NCBI RefSeq assembly: GCF_013141775.1
Contig: NZ_WHOB01000020.1
Location: forward strand, 248,001 to 312,000
DNA length: 64,000 nt
Source of the DNA: Paenibacillus phytohabitans
GTDB lineage: Bacteria; Bacillota; Bacilli; Paenibacillales; Paenibacillaceae
Reading direction: 5' to 3'
The notes under the pieces are model-generated. The model was not told the origin of the DNA. It worked only from the letters and a program-made list of their open reading frames with translations, and ran no database searches. Within the stretch, counting starts at the first letter, position 1. Every line of letters begins with the position of its first letter. The position numbers and the translations under genes were made by a program. Positions 26,479 to 35,516 of this stretch are shown here, piece after piece.

Positions 26479-26837
26479 AACGCAACCTCCAAATCCGAGA
26501 GTGCAGCGCTCTCGTTGTCATATAGGGGCATGATCTTGAACAGGCCCGACATTTCCAGCAGGCGCTTCACGGGTGCAGTGGCATCGCAGACTGCCATCTT
26601 GCCGCCCTTGCTGCGGATCAGCTTGTACCTTCCCAGAATGACTCCGAGCCCTGAGCTATCCATGAACTGCAGCTCCTTCAGGCTGAGAATCAGATGCTCC
26701 ACCTGTCCCCGCATAATCGCTTCATCCATATCCATACGTACATAATCGGCTGCGTGATGATCCAGTTCGCCAGACAAACGGACAATCAGTACACCCCGGT
26801 GATGCTCCATCTCCACATGAGAATTCATCCTTGCCAC
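26475..26837 (-). CDS. spoIIAA: Anti-sigma F factor antagonist SpoIIAA
   Basis: A 120-residue STAS-domain protein. The phosphorylation site is the serine in [16 protein letters not shown] (around residue 58), conserved across SpoIIAA. When dephosphorylated by SpoIIE it displaces SigF from SpoIIAB. It is the first gene of the core operon; a separate promoter probably lies between it and dacF. Confidence 0.97.
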   Translation of the reverse strand: MARMNSHVEMEHHRGVLIVRLSGELDHHAADYVRMDMDEAIMRGQVEHLILSLKELQFMDSSGLGVILGRYKLIRSKGGKMAVCDATAPVKRLLEMSGLFKIMPLYDNESAALSDLEVAL

Positions 26838-26899
26838 TCTCCTCTTCGTTGCTTGGACAACCGCCCTGTAACTACTTTCTTTCCCCTACAAGGACAAGG

Positions 26900-26927
26900 T
26901 TTTCTACACCGCAATTGAGGATTCCTG
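26900..26927 (-). promoter_or_regulatory. Candidate sigma-H promoter for spoIIAA-AB-sigF
   Basis: On the minus strand GCAGGAATC and AGAAAAC lie in a spacing that fits the sigma-H pattern (AGGAWWT and GAAT-like), about 65 bp upstream of spoIIAA. In Bacillus this operon has a sigma-H, Spo0A-activated promoter at the same place. The -10 match is imperfect. Confidence 0.4.
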
Positions 26928-27014
26928 CCTCACGACAAAACTAGAAGAAAACCCCTAAGAACTTACATAAAGCATGGGACTAATCTACAAAATACAAGAA
27001 ATTAATCGCTAGCT

Positions 27015-28226
27015 CTAATCAATCGTAAAAAGCGACCCCGTTGTACGCTTGAACAGCTTCCACCAGCCTGCCTTGGCTACAGCTTCGCCTGCTTTCAGCT
27101 CATATTCCTTCAGCACGTCAGTCCCCTGGTATACGACCAGCTTGCCGACAGTCTGATCTGCGGCCACAGGAGCCTTCAAGTGTTCTTCCAGTACCAGCTC
27201 ATGCCGGATACCCTCCTGGGTAATTCCTTTTTTGAGTAATACACTGTAAGTTTCCTTCGCCGTCAGCGGCAGCTCCGTCTTCACGCCCTTCTCAATCTTC
27301 ACTGTGCCGATGGGGTCCCCCGCCTTGTGAATCGTATGCAGCTTATATTGGGAAAAGAGGTAATCGAACATCGCCGACACTTCGCTGTTGCGTGTTTTGG
27401 TGTTCGGCTCACCCAGTACAACCGCGACAGCGCGCAGTCCGTCTCTGGCCGCGGTTGCGGACAGGCAGAACTTCGCTTCAGCCGTATACCCCGTCTTCAG
27501 GCCGTCAGCGCCTGTATAGAAACGCACCAGCTTGTTCGTATTGACCAGCCAGAACGGCTTGGCCGAATCCTTGCGCAGGTAATCCTGATAGGAGCCGGTG
27601 TACTTAATAATCCGCTCATGCTTCAGCAGCTCCTGGCTGATTACGGCGATGTCATGCGCGGATGAATAATGATTCGCAGCCGGCAGTCCATTGCAGTTGG
27701 CAAAGTGGGTATCTTTCAGGCCCAAGGCTTCGGCTTTCTGGTTCATCAGATCGACAAAAGCGCTCTCCGAGCCGGCGATTTTCTCCGCCATAGCTACAGA
27801 AGCGTCATTGCCGGAAGCCATCGCGATGCCTTTCAGCATTTCATCCACCGTCATTTCCTCACCCGGCTCCAGAAAAATCTGTGAACCGCCCATCGATGCA
27901 GCATACTCACTGGTCCGCACTTTGTCGGTCAGCTGCAGCCTGCCTTCATCCAGCGCCTCCACGGTCAGCAGCATGGTCATAATTTTGGTAATACTGGCCG
28001 GCGGCAGCTTGTCATGGCTGTTCTTCTCGTAGATGATCGTGCCTGTACTGGCATCCATGAGAATGGCAGAGCGTGCCCCCGGTGCGAGGTCAGCGGCCGC
28101 AGTACTTCCGGTATTGCCGGTATTGGCAGTACCTTTGGCTTTTTCTTCGGCAAAAGCGCCGGAAGCCCCTCCCAGAACCGAAACAGCGATGCACAGCGCA
28201 AGCGTTACATAACGAATTTTTCTCAC
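27015..28226 (-). CDS. dacF: Sporulation D-alanyl-D-alanine carboxypeptidase DacF
   Basis: A 403-residue penicillin-binding protein of the S11 family that trims D-Ala from peptidoglycan stem peptides and regulates cortex cross-linking. The signal peptide ends near GAFAEE. Active-site motifs are SITK, SGN (MASGNDAS) and KTG (GLKTGYTAEA), followed by a C-terminal PBP5-like beta domain. The GTG start at 28226 has AGGAGGGG at 7 nt. Position directly upstream of spoIIAA and length match Bacillus dacF. Read-through into spoIIA is known in Bacillus. Confidence 0.95.
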   Translation of the reverse strand: MRKIRYVTLALCIAVSVLGGASGAFAEEKAKGTANTGNTGSTAAADLAPGARSAILMDASTGTIIYEKNSHDKLPPASITKIMTMLLTVEALDEGRLQLTDKVRTSEYAASMGGSQIFLEPGEEMTVDEMLKGIAMASGNDASVAMAEKIAGSESAFVDLMNQKAEALGLKDTHFANCNGLPAANHYSSAHDIAVISQELLKHERIIKYTGSYQDYLRKDSAKPFWLVNTNKLVRFYTGADGLKTGYTAEAKFCLSATAARDGLRAVAVVLGEPNTKTRNSEVSAMFDYLFSQYKLHTIHKAGDPIGTVKIEKGVKTELPLTAKETYSVLLKKGITQEGIRHELVLEEHLKAPVAADQTVGKLVVYQGTDVLKEYELKAGEAVAKAGWWKLFKRTTGSLFTID

Positions 28227-28315
28227 AATGGTTCCCCTCCTGAACATTAACCTTCATTTCACAGGTACTGTGTTCCAGTTTCGTCAAAAAGGCAGGAAAT
28301 TATTCCATTTTACGC

Positions 28316-28365
28316 ACAAAAAAAGAAGCTTCTCCCGGTATCCTCGCAGATACTTGAGAGAAGCC
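28316..28365 (-). terminator. Terminator after the 141-aa gene
   Basis: Stem GCTTCTC/GAGAAGC with inner GGTATC/GATAC, followed by TTCTTTTTTT on the minus strand. Confidence 0.85.
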
Positions 28366-28387
28366 CCTCTTAATTGCCCTATGAAAG

Positions 28388-28813
28388 TTAGCCTCCGATG
28401 GCCATTGCGCTGAAAATGACAGGTCCAACCACAACAGCAGCTGAGTTGGCATCCTGATTCTCCACAATCAGCTGATAGTTCTGGACACCAGCCGGTGCAT
28501 TGATATCTACCATATGCAGCGAGATAATGCCGTCGTCATTGAAGAAATCCTCGTACTCTGCCCGTGCATAAAAGATTTCGTGGCCTGCACGCCAGATGCG
28601 CACCAGGATATTCGGGGTATCCAGCGTAACATTTACACCGATCGTTGCTTTGAGCTCTACTTTGTTCGGGAAATGGGCTGGAACTGCGGGATCAATATAT
28701 ACCGATGTTCCGGCAATCTGCACGCCAGCCGGGGAGATGGGGACCGGAATGGCGACCCCGTTAGTAATAGGTGTAACTACGGATGCATTATAGTCCAAAA
28801 GCGTTTTGACCAT
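28388..28813 (-). CDS. Hypothetical protein (141 aa), probably beta-rich
   Basis: No family recognised. The sequence is rich in Val, Ile, Ala, Asn and Pro with alternating hydrophobic residues (VELKATIGVNVTL, NYQLIVENQD, VVVGPVIFSAMAIGG), suggesting a beta-sandwich. There is no signal peptide or membrane helix and no cysteine. The composition recalls spore-surface or appendage proteins of Bacillales, and the neighbour dacF is a sporulation gene, but that role is only a guess. It is a single-gene unit with its own terminator; a ribosome binding site is AAAGGAG upstream of the ATG. Confidence 0.7.
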   Translation of the reverse strand: MVKTLLDYNASVVTPITNGVAIPVPISPAGVQIAGTSVYIDPAVPAHFPNKVELKATIGVNVTLDTPNILVRIWRAGHEIFYARAEYEDFFNDDGIISLHMVDINAPAGVQNYQLIVENQDANSAAVVVGPVIFSAMAIGG

Positions 28814-28912
28814 GCTGTATCACTCCTTTTCATGTTCTATTAAAGTATATGAACATTATGAAAAAGAGCTTGTGCACTTCTATTAGAACCATTGCCTATT
28901 TATCCGGCAGAT

Positions 28913-29938
28913 TCACCCGTTACTAGAGACAGATGCTGCCTTGCCTGTCCGCTTAGCCGGAGGAACACCTGCTTTTCCCAGATAGAATCTCGATAATACC
29001 GGGTAACGCACAGCCCACTTGGCGGCAAGCAGCGGCACAATGACCCCAATCAAAGTGAAGGGTACCAGCCCGTAATCCGCACCAAGCAGATATTTAAGGC
29101 TGTAATTCAAAGGCAGATGCAAATACATAATGGTAATGGTATTCCGTCCAAGGCTGCCCATCCAGCCTAGCGGAAGCAGTCTTGCAAGCTGGTAGACCGC
29201 CGCGCAGATCGTCAAAGAAATCAGCAGCGGAACCGCCAGATCCAGCAGCAGCGACTCATACTCTTTGTATTTCATATTCAGACTGTAATGAATGACGCCA
29301 GTCCGTTCCAGCAGCAGCACAAGTGCAGACAAAGGCAGCAGTACCAGCAAGGCCGAATAGCGGCTGATTAGCGCAGGTATGGCTTGTTTGCCATTGAACC
29401 CGATCGCATAATACGTAACAGCAAGCAGTGCAACATCGATGTTCCAGGGAAGATTGAAGTTTTTAAGCGCGGTCAGGGAGATCAAATGGGAGACCAGGTA
29501 GGCGGAGGTGATCAGAAGAAATTGGGTTCGGCGGGAATATCTGACGATGTATCCAAAGAGCAATTGCGTAAACAGCAGGCAGGTGATGAACCAGAACACC
29601 CCGTAAGGACCGGTGAGCGACAGTCCACCGTAGAGCAGCCTCGCTATATTTTCGGCAAACCCTCTAATATTGAAGCTGAACAGCAGCAGTACCCCTGCAA
29701 TCAGGAGGCCGTAGGCAAAATAGGGAGTCATCAGCCCTTTGGTCCGTCTTGCGGCCCAGCCCCGATAACGCCCGGGATCGACCGGTTTAAACACCAGCCC
29801 GCTAAGCAGGAAGAACAACGGCATCCGGAACCAGGACAGATAATGATTCGCTGCCGCATCGCCGGAATGGCCCATGACTACAAAAATAATACTGAAGCCC
29901 TTGGCCGCATCAATCCATAATTCACGTCGTTTTTCCAC
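28913..29938 (-). CDS. Acyltransferase 3 family membrane protein
   Basis: A 341-residue polytopic membrane protein of the acyltransferase-3/OatA superfamily, which transfers acetyl or other acyl groups to extracellular glycans. The catalytic-type histidine is in IIFVVMGHSGDA near residue 23, and RMPLFFLLSGLVFKP is the family's second conserved motif. About ten helices are visible. There is no C-terminal SGNH domain. The GTG start at 29938 is forced by an in-frame TGA just upstream. Acceptor glycan unknown. Confidence 0.88.
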   Translation of the reverse strand: MEKRRELWIDAAKGFSIIFVVMGHSGDAAANHYLSWFRMPLFFLLSGLVFKPVDPGRYRGWAARRTKGLMTPYFAYGLLIAGVLLLFSFNIRGFAENIARLLYGGLSLTGPYGVFWFITCLLFTQLLFGYIVRYSRRTQFLLITSAYLVSHLISLTALKNFNLPWNIDVALLAVTYYAIGFNGKQAIPALISRYSALLVLLPLSALVLLLERTGVIHYSLNMKYKEYESLLLDLAVPLLISLTICAAVYQLARLLPLGWMGSLGRNTITIMYLHLPLNYSLKYLLGADYGLVPFTLIGVIVPLLAAKWAVRYPVLSRFYLGKAGVPPAKRTGKAASVSSNG

Positions 29939-29982
29939 GTTTCACTTCCATCTCCTCCCATTTCAGTTGTTATTTAATTATA

Positions 29983-30011
29983 ATTATAGGTTGGTTCATG
30001 ATTTATTTCAA
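29983..30011 (-). promoter_or_regulatory. Sigma-A promoter for the acyltransferase gene
   Basis: TTGAAA (30006-30011) and a perfect TATAAT (29983-29988) on the minus strand are separated by exactly 17 bp. The surrounding DNA is AT-rich. Confidence 0.75.
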
Positions 30012-30164
30012 TTTTAAATGAAATATTTCAGTGATTTTCCTGAAAAGAACGGCACTTAACAACGGACGAACAACGCATAAAATAAGGCGCTGCTCCTAGA
30101 TGACACCCGAATCTGCTTCGGCTTGCAATACTAGGGCTAAAGTCTGACACACACCCGCGCACAG

Positions 30165-30194
30165 CAAGGGCCACCCGCTGCCGGATGGCCCTTG
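30165..30194 (-). terminator. Hairpin after the last transporter gene
   Basis: CAAGGGCCA / TGGCCCTTG stem, 18 bp past the stop of the ATPase gene. No clear T run follows, so termination strength is uncertain. Confidence 0.5.
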
Positions 30195-30211
30195 ACTTTA
30201 CTTTATATGCA

Positions 30212-31174
30212 TTAATACAAATGGCAGGAAACCTGATGGCCCGAGTCCAGCTCGCGCAGGACCGGAGCCTCACTCTTGCAGCGGTCCATGGCGTAAGGAC
30301 AACGCGGATGGAAGGCGCAGCCGCTCGGGGGTGTCTCCGGATTCGGAACGTCACCGGTCAGGACAATCCGCTGCTTCTTCACTCCCGGATTCGGCACCGG
30401 GACTGCCGACATCAGTGCCTGCGTATAGGGATGCAGCGGCTTCGCGAACAGTGACTTGGTCGGTGCCAGCTCAACGATCCGTCCGAGGTACATCACTGCC
30501 ACACGGTCACTGATAAATTTCACAACGGACAGGTCATGGGAAATGAACATATAGGTAAGGCCGTATTGCTCCTGCAGATCCTGCATCAGATTCAGCACCT
30601 GGGCCTGGATGGAGACATCCAGTGCAGATACCGGCTCGTCACAGACAATGAACTTCGGATTCAGCGCAAGCGCCCGGGCAATCCCGATCCGCTGCCGCTG
30701 GCCGCCGGAGAATTCATGGGGAAAGCGGTGGGCTTGATAGGGGGACAAGCCCACCACCTCCATCAGCTGCTCTACCCGGCTTTTGAGCTCACTGGCCGGA
30801 GCGGACTCGTGTGTACGGAGCGGCTCCTCCAGTATACGCTGGACGGTCCAGCGCGGGTCGAGTGAAGCATAAGGGTCCTGGAACACCATTTGCATATCGG
30901 TACGGAACCTGCGCAGCTGTTCGGTATTCAGAGCGCGCACATCGGTACCGTTAAACATAATCTCGCCTTCCGTCGGCTCAATCAGCCGCAGGATGGCCCG
31001 GCCGGTGGTCGATTTGCCGCAGCCGGATTCACCGACCACTGCAAGTGTCTCCCCCTGCCGGACGGATAACGTAATGCCGTCTACTGCTTTTACAGCACCG
31101 ACCTGCTTGGAGAAGAAGCCTTTGCGGATCGGATAATGCTTCTTCAGGTTGCGGACTTCAAGGATTGTGCTCAT
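30212..31174 (-). CDS. Dipeptide/oligopeptide ABC transporter ATPase (DppF/OppF type)
   Basis: A 320-residue ABC ATPase energising the peptide importer. Walker A GESGCGKS, signature FSGGQRQR, Walker B FIVCDEPV, and the C-terminal oligopeptide-transporter domain ending in [18 protein letters not shown] cysteines, which in DppD/F families bind an Fe-S cluster. The ATG at 31174 has AGGAGGG at 6 nt and overlaps the stop of the preceding ATPase gene by 4 bp. Last gene of the unit. Confidence 0.93.
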   Translation of the reverse strand: MSTILEVRNLKKHYPIRKGFFSKQVGAVKAVDGITLSVRQGETLAVVGESGCGKSTTGRAILRLIEPTEGEIMFNGTDVRALNTEQLRRFRTDMQMVFQDPYASLDPRWTVQRILEEPLRTHESAPASELKSRVEQLMEVVGLSPYQAHRFPHEFSGGQRQRIGIARALALNPKFIVCDEPVSALDVSIQAQVLNLMQDLQEQYGLTYMFISHDLSVVKFISDRVAVMYLGRIVELAPTKSLFAKPLHPYTQALMSAVPVPNPGVKKQRIVLTGDVPNPETPPSGCAFHPRCPYAMDRCKSEAPVLRELDSGHQVSCHLY

Positions 31175-32148
31175 ATGACTCCCTCCTGCTGCAGGATACA
31201 GCGGCATGTGTGGCCCGGCTGCACCTCAAGCAGCTCCGGAAGCTTCTCGCTACATCGCTCTACAGCCACCGGACAGCGCGGTGCGAACCGGCACCCGGAC
31301 GGCAGATTAGCCGGATTCGGCACCTGGCCCGGGATGGAGCTGAGCCGGTCTTCATCACCCGCAAGCTGGGGCAGGGAAGCCAGCAGTCCCCGGGTATACG
31401 GATGCAGCGGATTGCTGTACAAGGTAGCGACATCCGTCTCCTCCACGATCTGCCCGGCATACATAATGACGACCCGGTCACACATCTCGGCGACTACGCC
31501 AAGATCATGCGTGATCATCAGAATGGACATGCCCTCCTTCTCCTGCAGCTCGCGCATCAGATCAAGAATCTGTGCCTGGATGGTTACGTCCAGTGCCGTT
31601 GTAGGCTCATCGGCGATCAGCAGCTGGGGATTGCAGACCATCGCCATCGCGATCATCACCCGCTGGCGCATCCCTCCGGAGAGCTGATGGGCATACTGCT
31701 GCGCGATCTTTTCCGGCCGGGGAATCCCAACCTTGCGCAGCATCTCCACCGCCCGCTCCGCCGCCTCCTTCTTGCTCAGCTTCAGATGGTAGCGTGCAGA
31801 TTCGGAAATCTGGCGGCCGATCTTAAATACCGGATTCAGTGAGGTCATCGGCTCCTGAAAAATCATCGCAATCCGGTTGCCCCGGATGCCCCGCACCTCC
31901 TTCATCGACATCTCCAGCATATCCTTGCCTTCAAACCTGATGTGGCCGGAGGCAATCCGGCTAATCCGCTTGGGCAGAAGCTGCATAATTGACAGTGAAG
32001 TGATGCTTTTGCCGCAGCCGGATTCGCCGACAATGCCCAGCGTCTCCCCTTTGCGCACTGACAGACTGATGCCGTCCACCGCGCGGATTGTTCCGGCCGC
32101 TGTCTGAAATTCGGTGCATAGCCCTGATACTTCCAGCAGTTCTGTCAT
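31171..32148 (-). CDS. Dipeptide/oligopeptide ABC transporter ATPase (DppD/OppD type)
   Basis: A 325-residue ABC ATPase with Walker A GESGCGKS, signature LSGGMRQR and Walker B LLIADEPT, plus the C-terminal [14 protein letters not shown] cysteine motif of the family. It pairs with the following DppF-type subunit. The 214-bp gap before it holds a dispersed structured repeat (32192-32320), unlike the other tight junctions of this operon. Confidence 0.93.
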   Translation of the reverse strand: MTELLEVSGLCTEFQTAAGTIRAVDGISLSVRKGETLGIVGESGCGKSITSLSIMQLLPKRISRIASGHIRFEGKDMLEMSMKEVRGIRGNRIAMIFQEPMTSLNPVFKIGRQISESARYHLKLSKKEAAERAVEMLRKVGIPRPEKIAQQYAHQLSGGMRQRVMIAMAMVCNPQLLIADEPTTALDVTIQAQILDLMRELQEKEGMSILMITHDLGVVAEMCDRVVIMYAGQIVEETDVATLYSNPLHPYTRGLLASLPQLAGDEDRLSSIPGQVPNPANLPSGCRFAPRCPVAVERCSEKLPELLEVQPGHTCRCILQQEGVI

Positions 32149-32191
32149 GATTGCCCCTCCTCTAACTTAAGATTTGAACTTGAAGCATAGT

Positions 32192-32320
32192 CGTCACTGC
32201 GGTGAACATTTGGACTTTCGGCCGCTGTTGTCCCCAGATTTCTTTATCCAATCCGCTGTTCGCGGTGGAAATCCGGTGACAAAGGCGGTCGCTATCGCTC
32301 CTACAGTTCCAAATTTCCCC
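32192..32320. repeat. Structured dispersed repeat, copy A
   Basis: About 129 bp that can fold into a long imperfect hairpin: GTTGTC...GATTTC pairs with GAAATC...GACAA, and the tip is CCGC-loop-GCGG. It lies between the M20 gene and the DppD gene, 44 bp before the latter's start. A second copy is at 49320-49447; the 43 bp from 32278 to 32320 are identical in both. Confidence 0.85.
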
Positions 32321-32362
32321 TCCGTTTCTTTTCGCTTTTCGTTGATCTCTTTAGTTTGTAAA

Positions 32363-33646
32363 TCAGTTCTCTGTATCTTCCACACCCAGATATTTAAGTG
32401 CCGTCAGGGCATATACTTTCGCACATTGGATGATCTGCCAGACCGGTGCCTTCTCGTTAAAGTTATGAATCGTTGACAGCTCGGCCGGGCCGTATTGCAG
32501 TACAGGAATGTTATGCGTCCGGAAATGGCGGGCATCACTGGATGCCCATTGCAGCACTCCGTAAGCTTCTTCCCCGCTGACTTCACAGATGCTCTCTACC
32601 AGATCGCTGACTACCGGCTCCTCATTCGAGGTCCAGTTGGCGTTGCCCTGGAAGCCGAAGCCTTTCACCTCAGACTCAATGCCTGCCTCCAGCAGCAGGG
32701 AACGGGCACGGTCAAGCACATCGCGGTAGTCTACGCCGAACGGTACACGGGAATCGACCTGGATCGTACAGCGGTCCGCCACCACATTCACCTTGGTTCC
32801 GCCCTGGATCGTTCCGATATTCACCGTCACATGATCGAATACCTGATAGGCGATCGAGCCGTCCTGTTCGCGCTCCTTCACATAATCCTGCGAGATGCGG
32901 ATAATCTCCTTCACTTCATCGGGAATATCGACTTTGATATCCCAGAGACGCTGCAGGGCCTCGATGCCCTTGGCCGCTTTGACAATCGCGCTGTCGCCGA
33001 CAACCGGCGACAGGCTGCCATGACCCGGCGTGCCTTCGACGGTGAATTCGAACCAGCAGCTGCCCTTTTGCCCGATCGTCGGGTTCAGCGGGCCTGACGG
33101 CTCGGCGATAACCGCTGCCGTTCCGCTGATCAAGCCGCGTTCCAGCACCCAAGGCACTCCCAGATGGCCGCCGGTTTCTTCATCCGGCACGATCAGGAGC
33201 GATAAGTCGCCTTTGAGCGGAACGCCGAGCTTGGACAGCAGCGCTGTCACATAGATCAGCCCGGCCAGGCCGGCTTTCATATCGGAGGCACCTCTGCCCA
33301 GCAGATAGCCGTCAACGATATCGCCGCAGAACGGATCGAAATCCCAGCGCGAGCGGTCTCCGGCAGGAACGACATCGGTATGTCCGCAGAAAATCAGATT
33401 TTTGCCGGACGGCTGTTCAGCCCCTGTACCCAGTGTAGACACCAGATTCAGCATCGTATCGGTTGCCGTATGGATACTTGTATCAATGCCGGCCTGCTTC
33501 AAATAATCAATGATAAAAGCGCTGATCTCGCGCGAATCTCCCGGCGGATTCTCCGAGGGGAAGCGGATGAGCTGTGAGCACAGCTCCAGCAGCTGATCCT
33601 GCTCAGCATCAATCGCCGCCAGCACTTTGCTTTTCCAGTCAGTCAT
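32363..33646 (-). CDS. M20 family deacylase/dipeptidase (ArgE/DapE type)
   Basis: A 427-residue di-zinc amidohydrolase. Metal and catalytic residues are visible: CGHTDVVPAG (His, catalytic Asp), GRGASDMKAG (bridging Asp), PDEETGG (catalytic Glu and metal Glu), and a C-terminal His in ELSTIHNFNE. Such enzymes remove acyl or carbamoyl groups from amino acids or split dipeptides. It sits between the binding-protein gene and the ATPase genes of the transporter, so it very probably acts on the imported substrate. True substrate unknown; ArgE or DapE function is less likely given the context. Confidence 0.9.
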   Translation of the reverse strand: MTDWKSKVLAAIDAEQDQLLELCSQLIRFPSENPPGDSREISAFIIDYLKQAGIDTSIHTATDTMLNLVSTLGTGAEQPSGKNLIFCGHTDVVPAGDRSRWDFDPFCGDIVDGYLLGRGASDMKAGLAGLIYVTALLSKLGVPLKGDLSLLIVPDEETGGHLGVPWVLERGLISGTAAVIAEPSGPLNPTIGQKGSCWFEFTVEGTPGHGSLSPVVGDSAIVKAAKGIEALQRLWDIKVDIPDEVKEIIRISQDYVKEREQDGSIAYQVFDHVTVNIGTIQGGTKVNVVADRCTIQVDSRVPFGVDYRDVLDRARSLLLEAGIESEVKGFGFQGNANWTSNEEPVVSDLVESICEVSGEEAYGVLQWASSDARHFRTHNIPVLQYGPAELSTIHNFNEKAPVWQIIQCAKVYALTALKYLGVEDTEN

Positions 33647-33714
33647 GGTTGTAATTCTCCTTTGCGTTCCCTGCTGCCTGCCTTACGGCTGGCCTGAGGC
33701 CCGTGAATTTGTTA

Positions 33715-33754
33715 AAGAGAGGGACAAAGCCAAAGGCCCGTCCGCTCTCTTTTA
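33715..33754 (-). terminator. Hairpin after the binding-protein gene
   Basis: AAGAGAGGGAC pairs with GTCCGCTCTCTTTT. Downstream T residues on the minus strand are few, so it may be a partial terminator that keeps the binding protein in excess over downstream genes. Confidence 0.45.
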
Positions 33755-33765
33755 GCCAAACCTGC

Positions 33766-35370
33766 TTATTCTGTAATCGAAAGCGGATAGAAACGGATAA
33801 CCTCATCCGGGTAGAACGCATAACCGCTAATCTTGTTGCTCATGCCGACAATACGGTTGTACTCGTACAGATAAGCCCAAGGCGCTTCGGTTGTAATGAT
33901 TTCCTGTGCCTGCTCATAGAGTGCGGTCCGTTTCGCTGCGTCTGTCTCCAGGTTCGCCTCATCCCACAGCTTGTCTACTTCAGCATTTGAATAGTTGATG
34001 TAGTTGGAAGAGCCTTTGCCGTACAGCAGGAAGCCGAGGTGGTAGCCTGGATCATTGACGAATGATGTCCATTTGGAGATATAAGAGGTGAGATTATTGG
34101 TCTTCTGCTGCTCCAGGAACTGGGCGCGGGCCAGCTTGTTGATGTTCATGGTTACACCGATTTTGGACAGTTCCGCCTGAATCAGGACCGCATCATCCTC
34201 CCAGTCATCGAACCCGGAACCGAGCGTGAAGTCGAAGGTAAATCCGTCCGGGTAGCCGGCTTCTGTAAGCAGCTCTTTAGCTTTATCCAGGTTGTGCTCA
34301 TATACGTAGCCTGCATCGGTGAAGCCCGGCGTGTTGCTCGCCACAGAGCTCTTCATCTGCTTGGCCTGGCCGTACATTACCCCGCTCAGCAGCTCATCAT
34401 AAGGAATCGCATAGTTGATCGCCTGACGGACTTTTACATTGTCAAAAGGTTTCACCTTGTTGTTCATTGCGAAGAACAGAATCCGGTTGCTCGCATTGGA
34501 GGCGACGGTCAGATCCGTGTTGCTCTGCAGGGAGGCAACATCCTTCGGAGGAATCTCGATCGCCATATCTACATCGCCTTTATCCAGCAGCAGTACGCGG
34601 TTAGAGGCTTCTTTGGTGAATTTCAGGGTTACTTTGCTGAGGTTAGGCGCACCCTGCCAGTAGCTCTCATTAGCGGTGAAGACAGCTTCGGTCGCCGGGT
34701 CCCACTTCTCAAGCGTGAACGGGCCGGAGCCGGCAGCATTCGTCTTAAGGTAGTCTGCACCCTGTGCTTCTACCGTCTTTTGATCCACGATGGAGAAGGT
34801 GTACATAGCAAGAATCTGCAGGAAATTATGATTGGCATTAGTCAGTGTAACTTCAACGGTGGAAGCGTCTTTGACCGCAACGGACTTGATATTCGCCATT
34901 CCATAGAGGAAGCTGCCGGAGCTTGATTTAGCCACACGGTCAAAAGAGTACGCAACCGCCTCGGCATCCACCGGATTGCCGCTCTGGAAGCTCACGCCGG
35001 ATTTCAGCTTGAAGGTGTACACCGTGTTGTCGGCGTTCACTTCCCAGCTCTCTGCCAGCATGGGCTGAATGTCTTCGGTGTTGGCAATACTTGCGCCATT
35101 TTCGGTTTTGATGCCGTAGGTGACCAGCTGATCATAAGCGGCAAGCACGAGTGTATCGGAGGTCAAATCGTTAGCTTCTGCAGGGTCGAGCGTAGTGCCG
35201 CCCTCGGAATAAGCAACCGTCAGATTTGACTTGGCAGCAGGAGCAGCCGTCCCTGTAGTTCCTGAAGCTGCTGTAGTAGCAGCAGGTGTCTGCGGATTGG
35301 CGCTGCTGGCGCATCCGGCAAGCATGACTGAAAAAGCGACGAGTGTGGACAATAGTTTAACTCTTTTCAT
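33766..35370 (-). CDS. Peptide ABC transporter substrate-binding lipoprotein (SBP family 5)
   Basis: A 534-residue extracytoplasmic solute-binding protein. The signal peptide has the lipobox VMLAGC, followed by an Ala/Thr/Pro-rich spacer. The DppA/OppA fold is shown by YDQLVTYGIKTENG, LKSGVSFQSGNPVDAEAVAYS and VRQAINYAIPYDELL. It captures the transported peptide or peptide-like compound at the cell surface. An unusually long 147-bp gap separates it from the preceding permease gene. Confidence 0.93.
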   Translation of the reverse strand: MKRVKLLSTLVAFSVMLAGCASSANPQTPAATTAASGTTGTAAPAAKSNLTVAYSEGGTTLDPAEANDLTSDTLVLAAYDQLVTYGIKTENGASIANTEDIQPMLAESWEVNADNTVYTFKLKSGVSFQSGNPVDAEAVAYSFDRVAKSSSGSFLYGMANIKSVAVKDASTVEVTLTNANHNFLQILAMYTFSIVDQKTVEAQGADYLKTNAAGSGPFTLEKWDPATEAVFTANESYWQGAPNLSKVTLKFTKEASNRVLLLDKGDVDMAIEIPPKDVASLQSNTDLTVASNASNRILFFAMNNKVKPFDNVKVRQAINYAIPYDELLSGVMYGQAKQMKSSVASNTPGFTDAGYVYEHNLDKAKELLTEAGYPDGFTFDFTLGSGFDDWEDDAVLIQAELSKIGVTMNINKLARAQFLEQQKTNNLTSYISKWTSFVNDPGYHLGFLLYGKGSSNYINYSNAEVDKLWDEANLETDAAKRTALYEQAQEIITTEAPWAYLYEYNRIVGMSNKISGYAFYPDEVIRFYPLSITE

Positions 35371-35516
35371 CAGTAGTTCCTCCCTTTTCTATATCCTGCC
35401 TGCACTGGTAATACTGGTGCTGCTTGTGATCATCCTGCTGCAACTGCTCCGGCAGGCTCTGATCTATATTTACCGGGATACTGCGGAGCTTCGGGGGAGT
35501 GATCCCCTGCTCCGCC

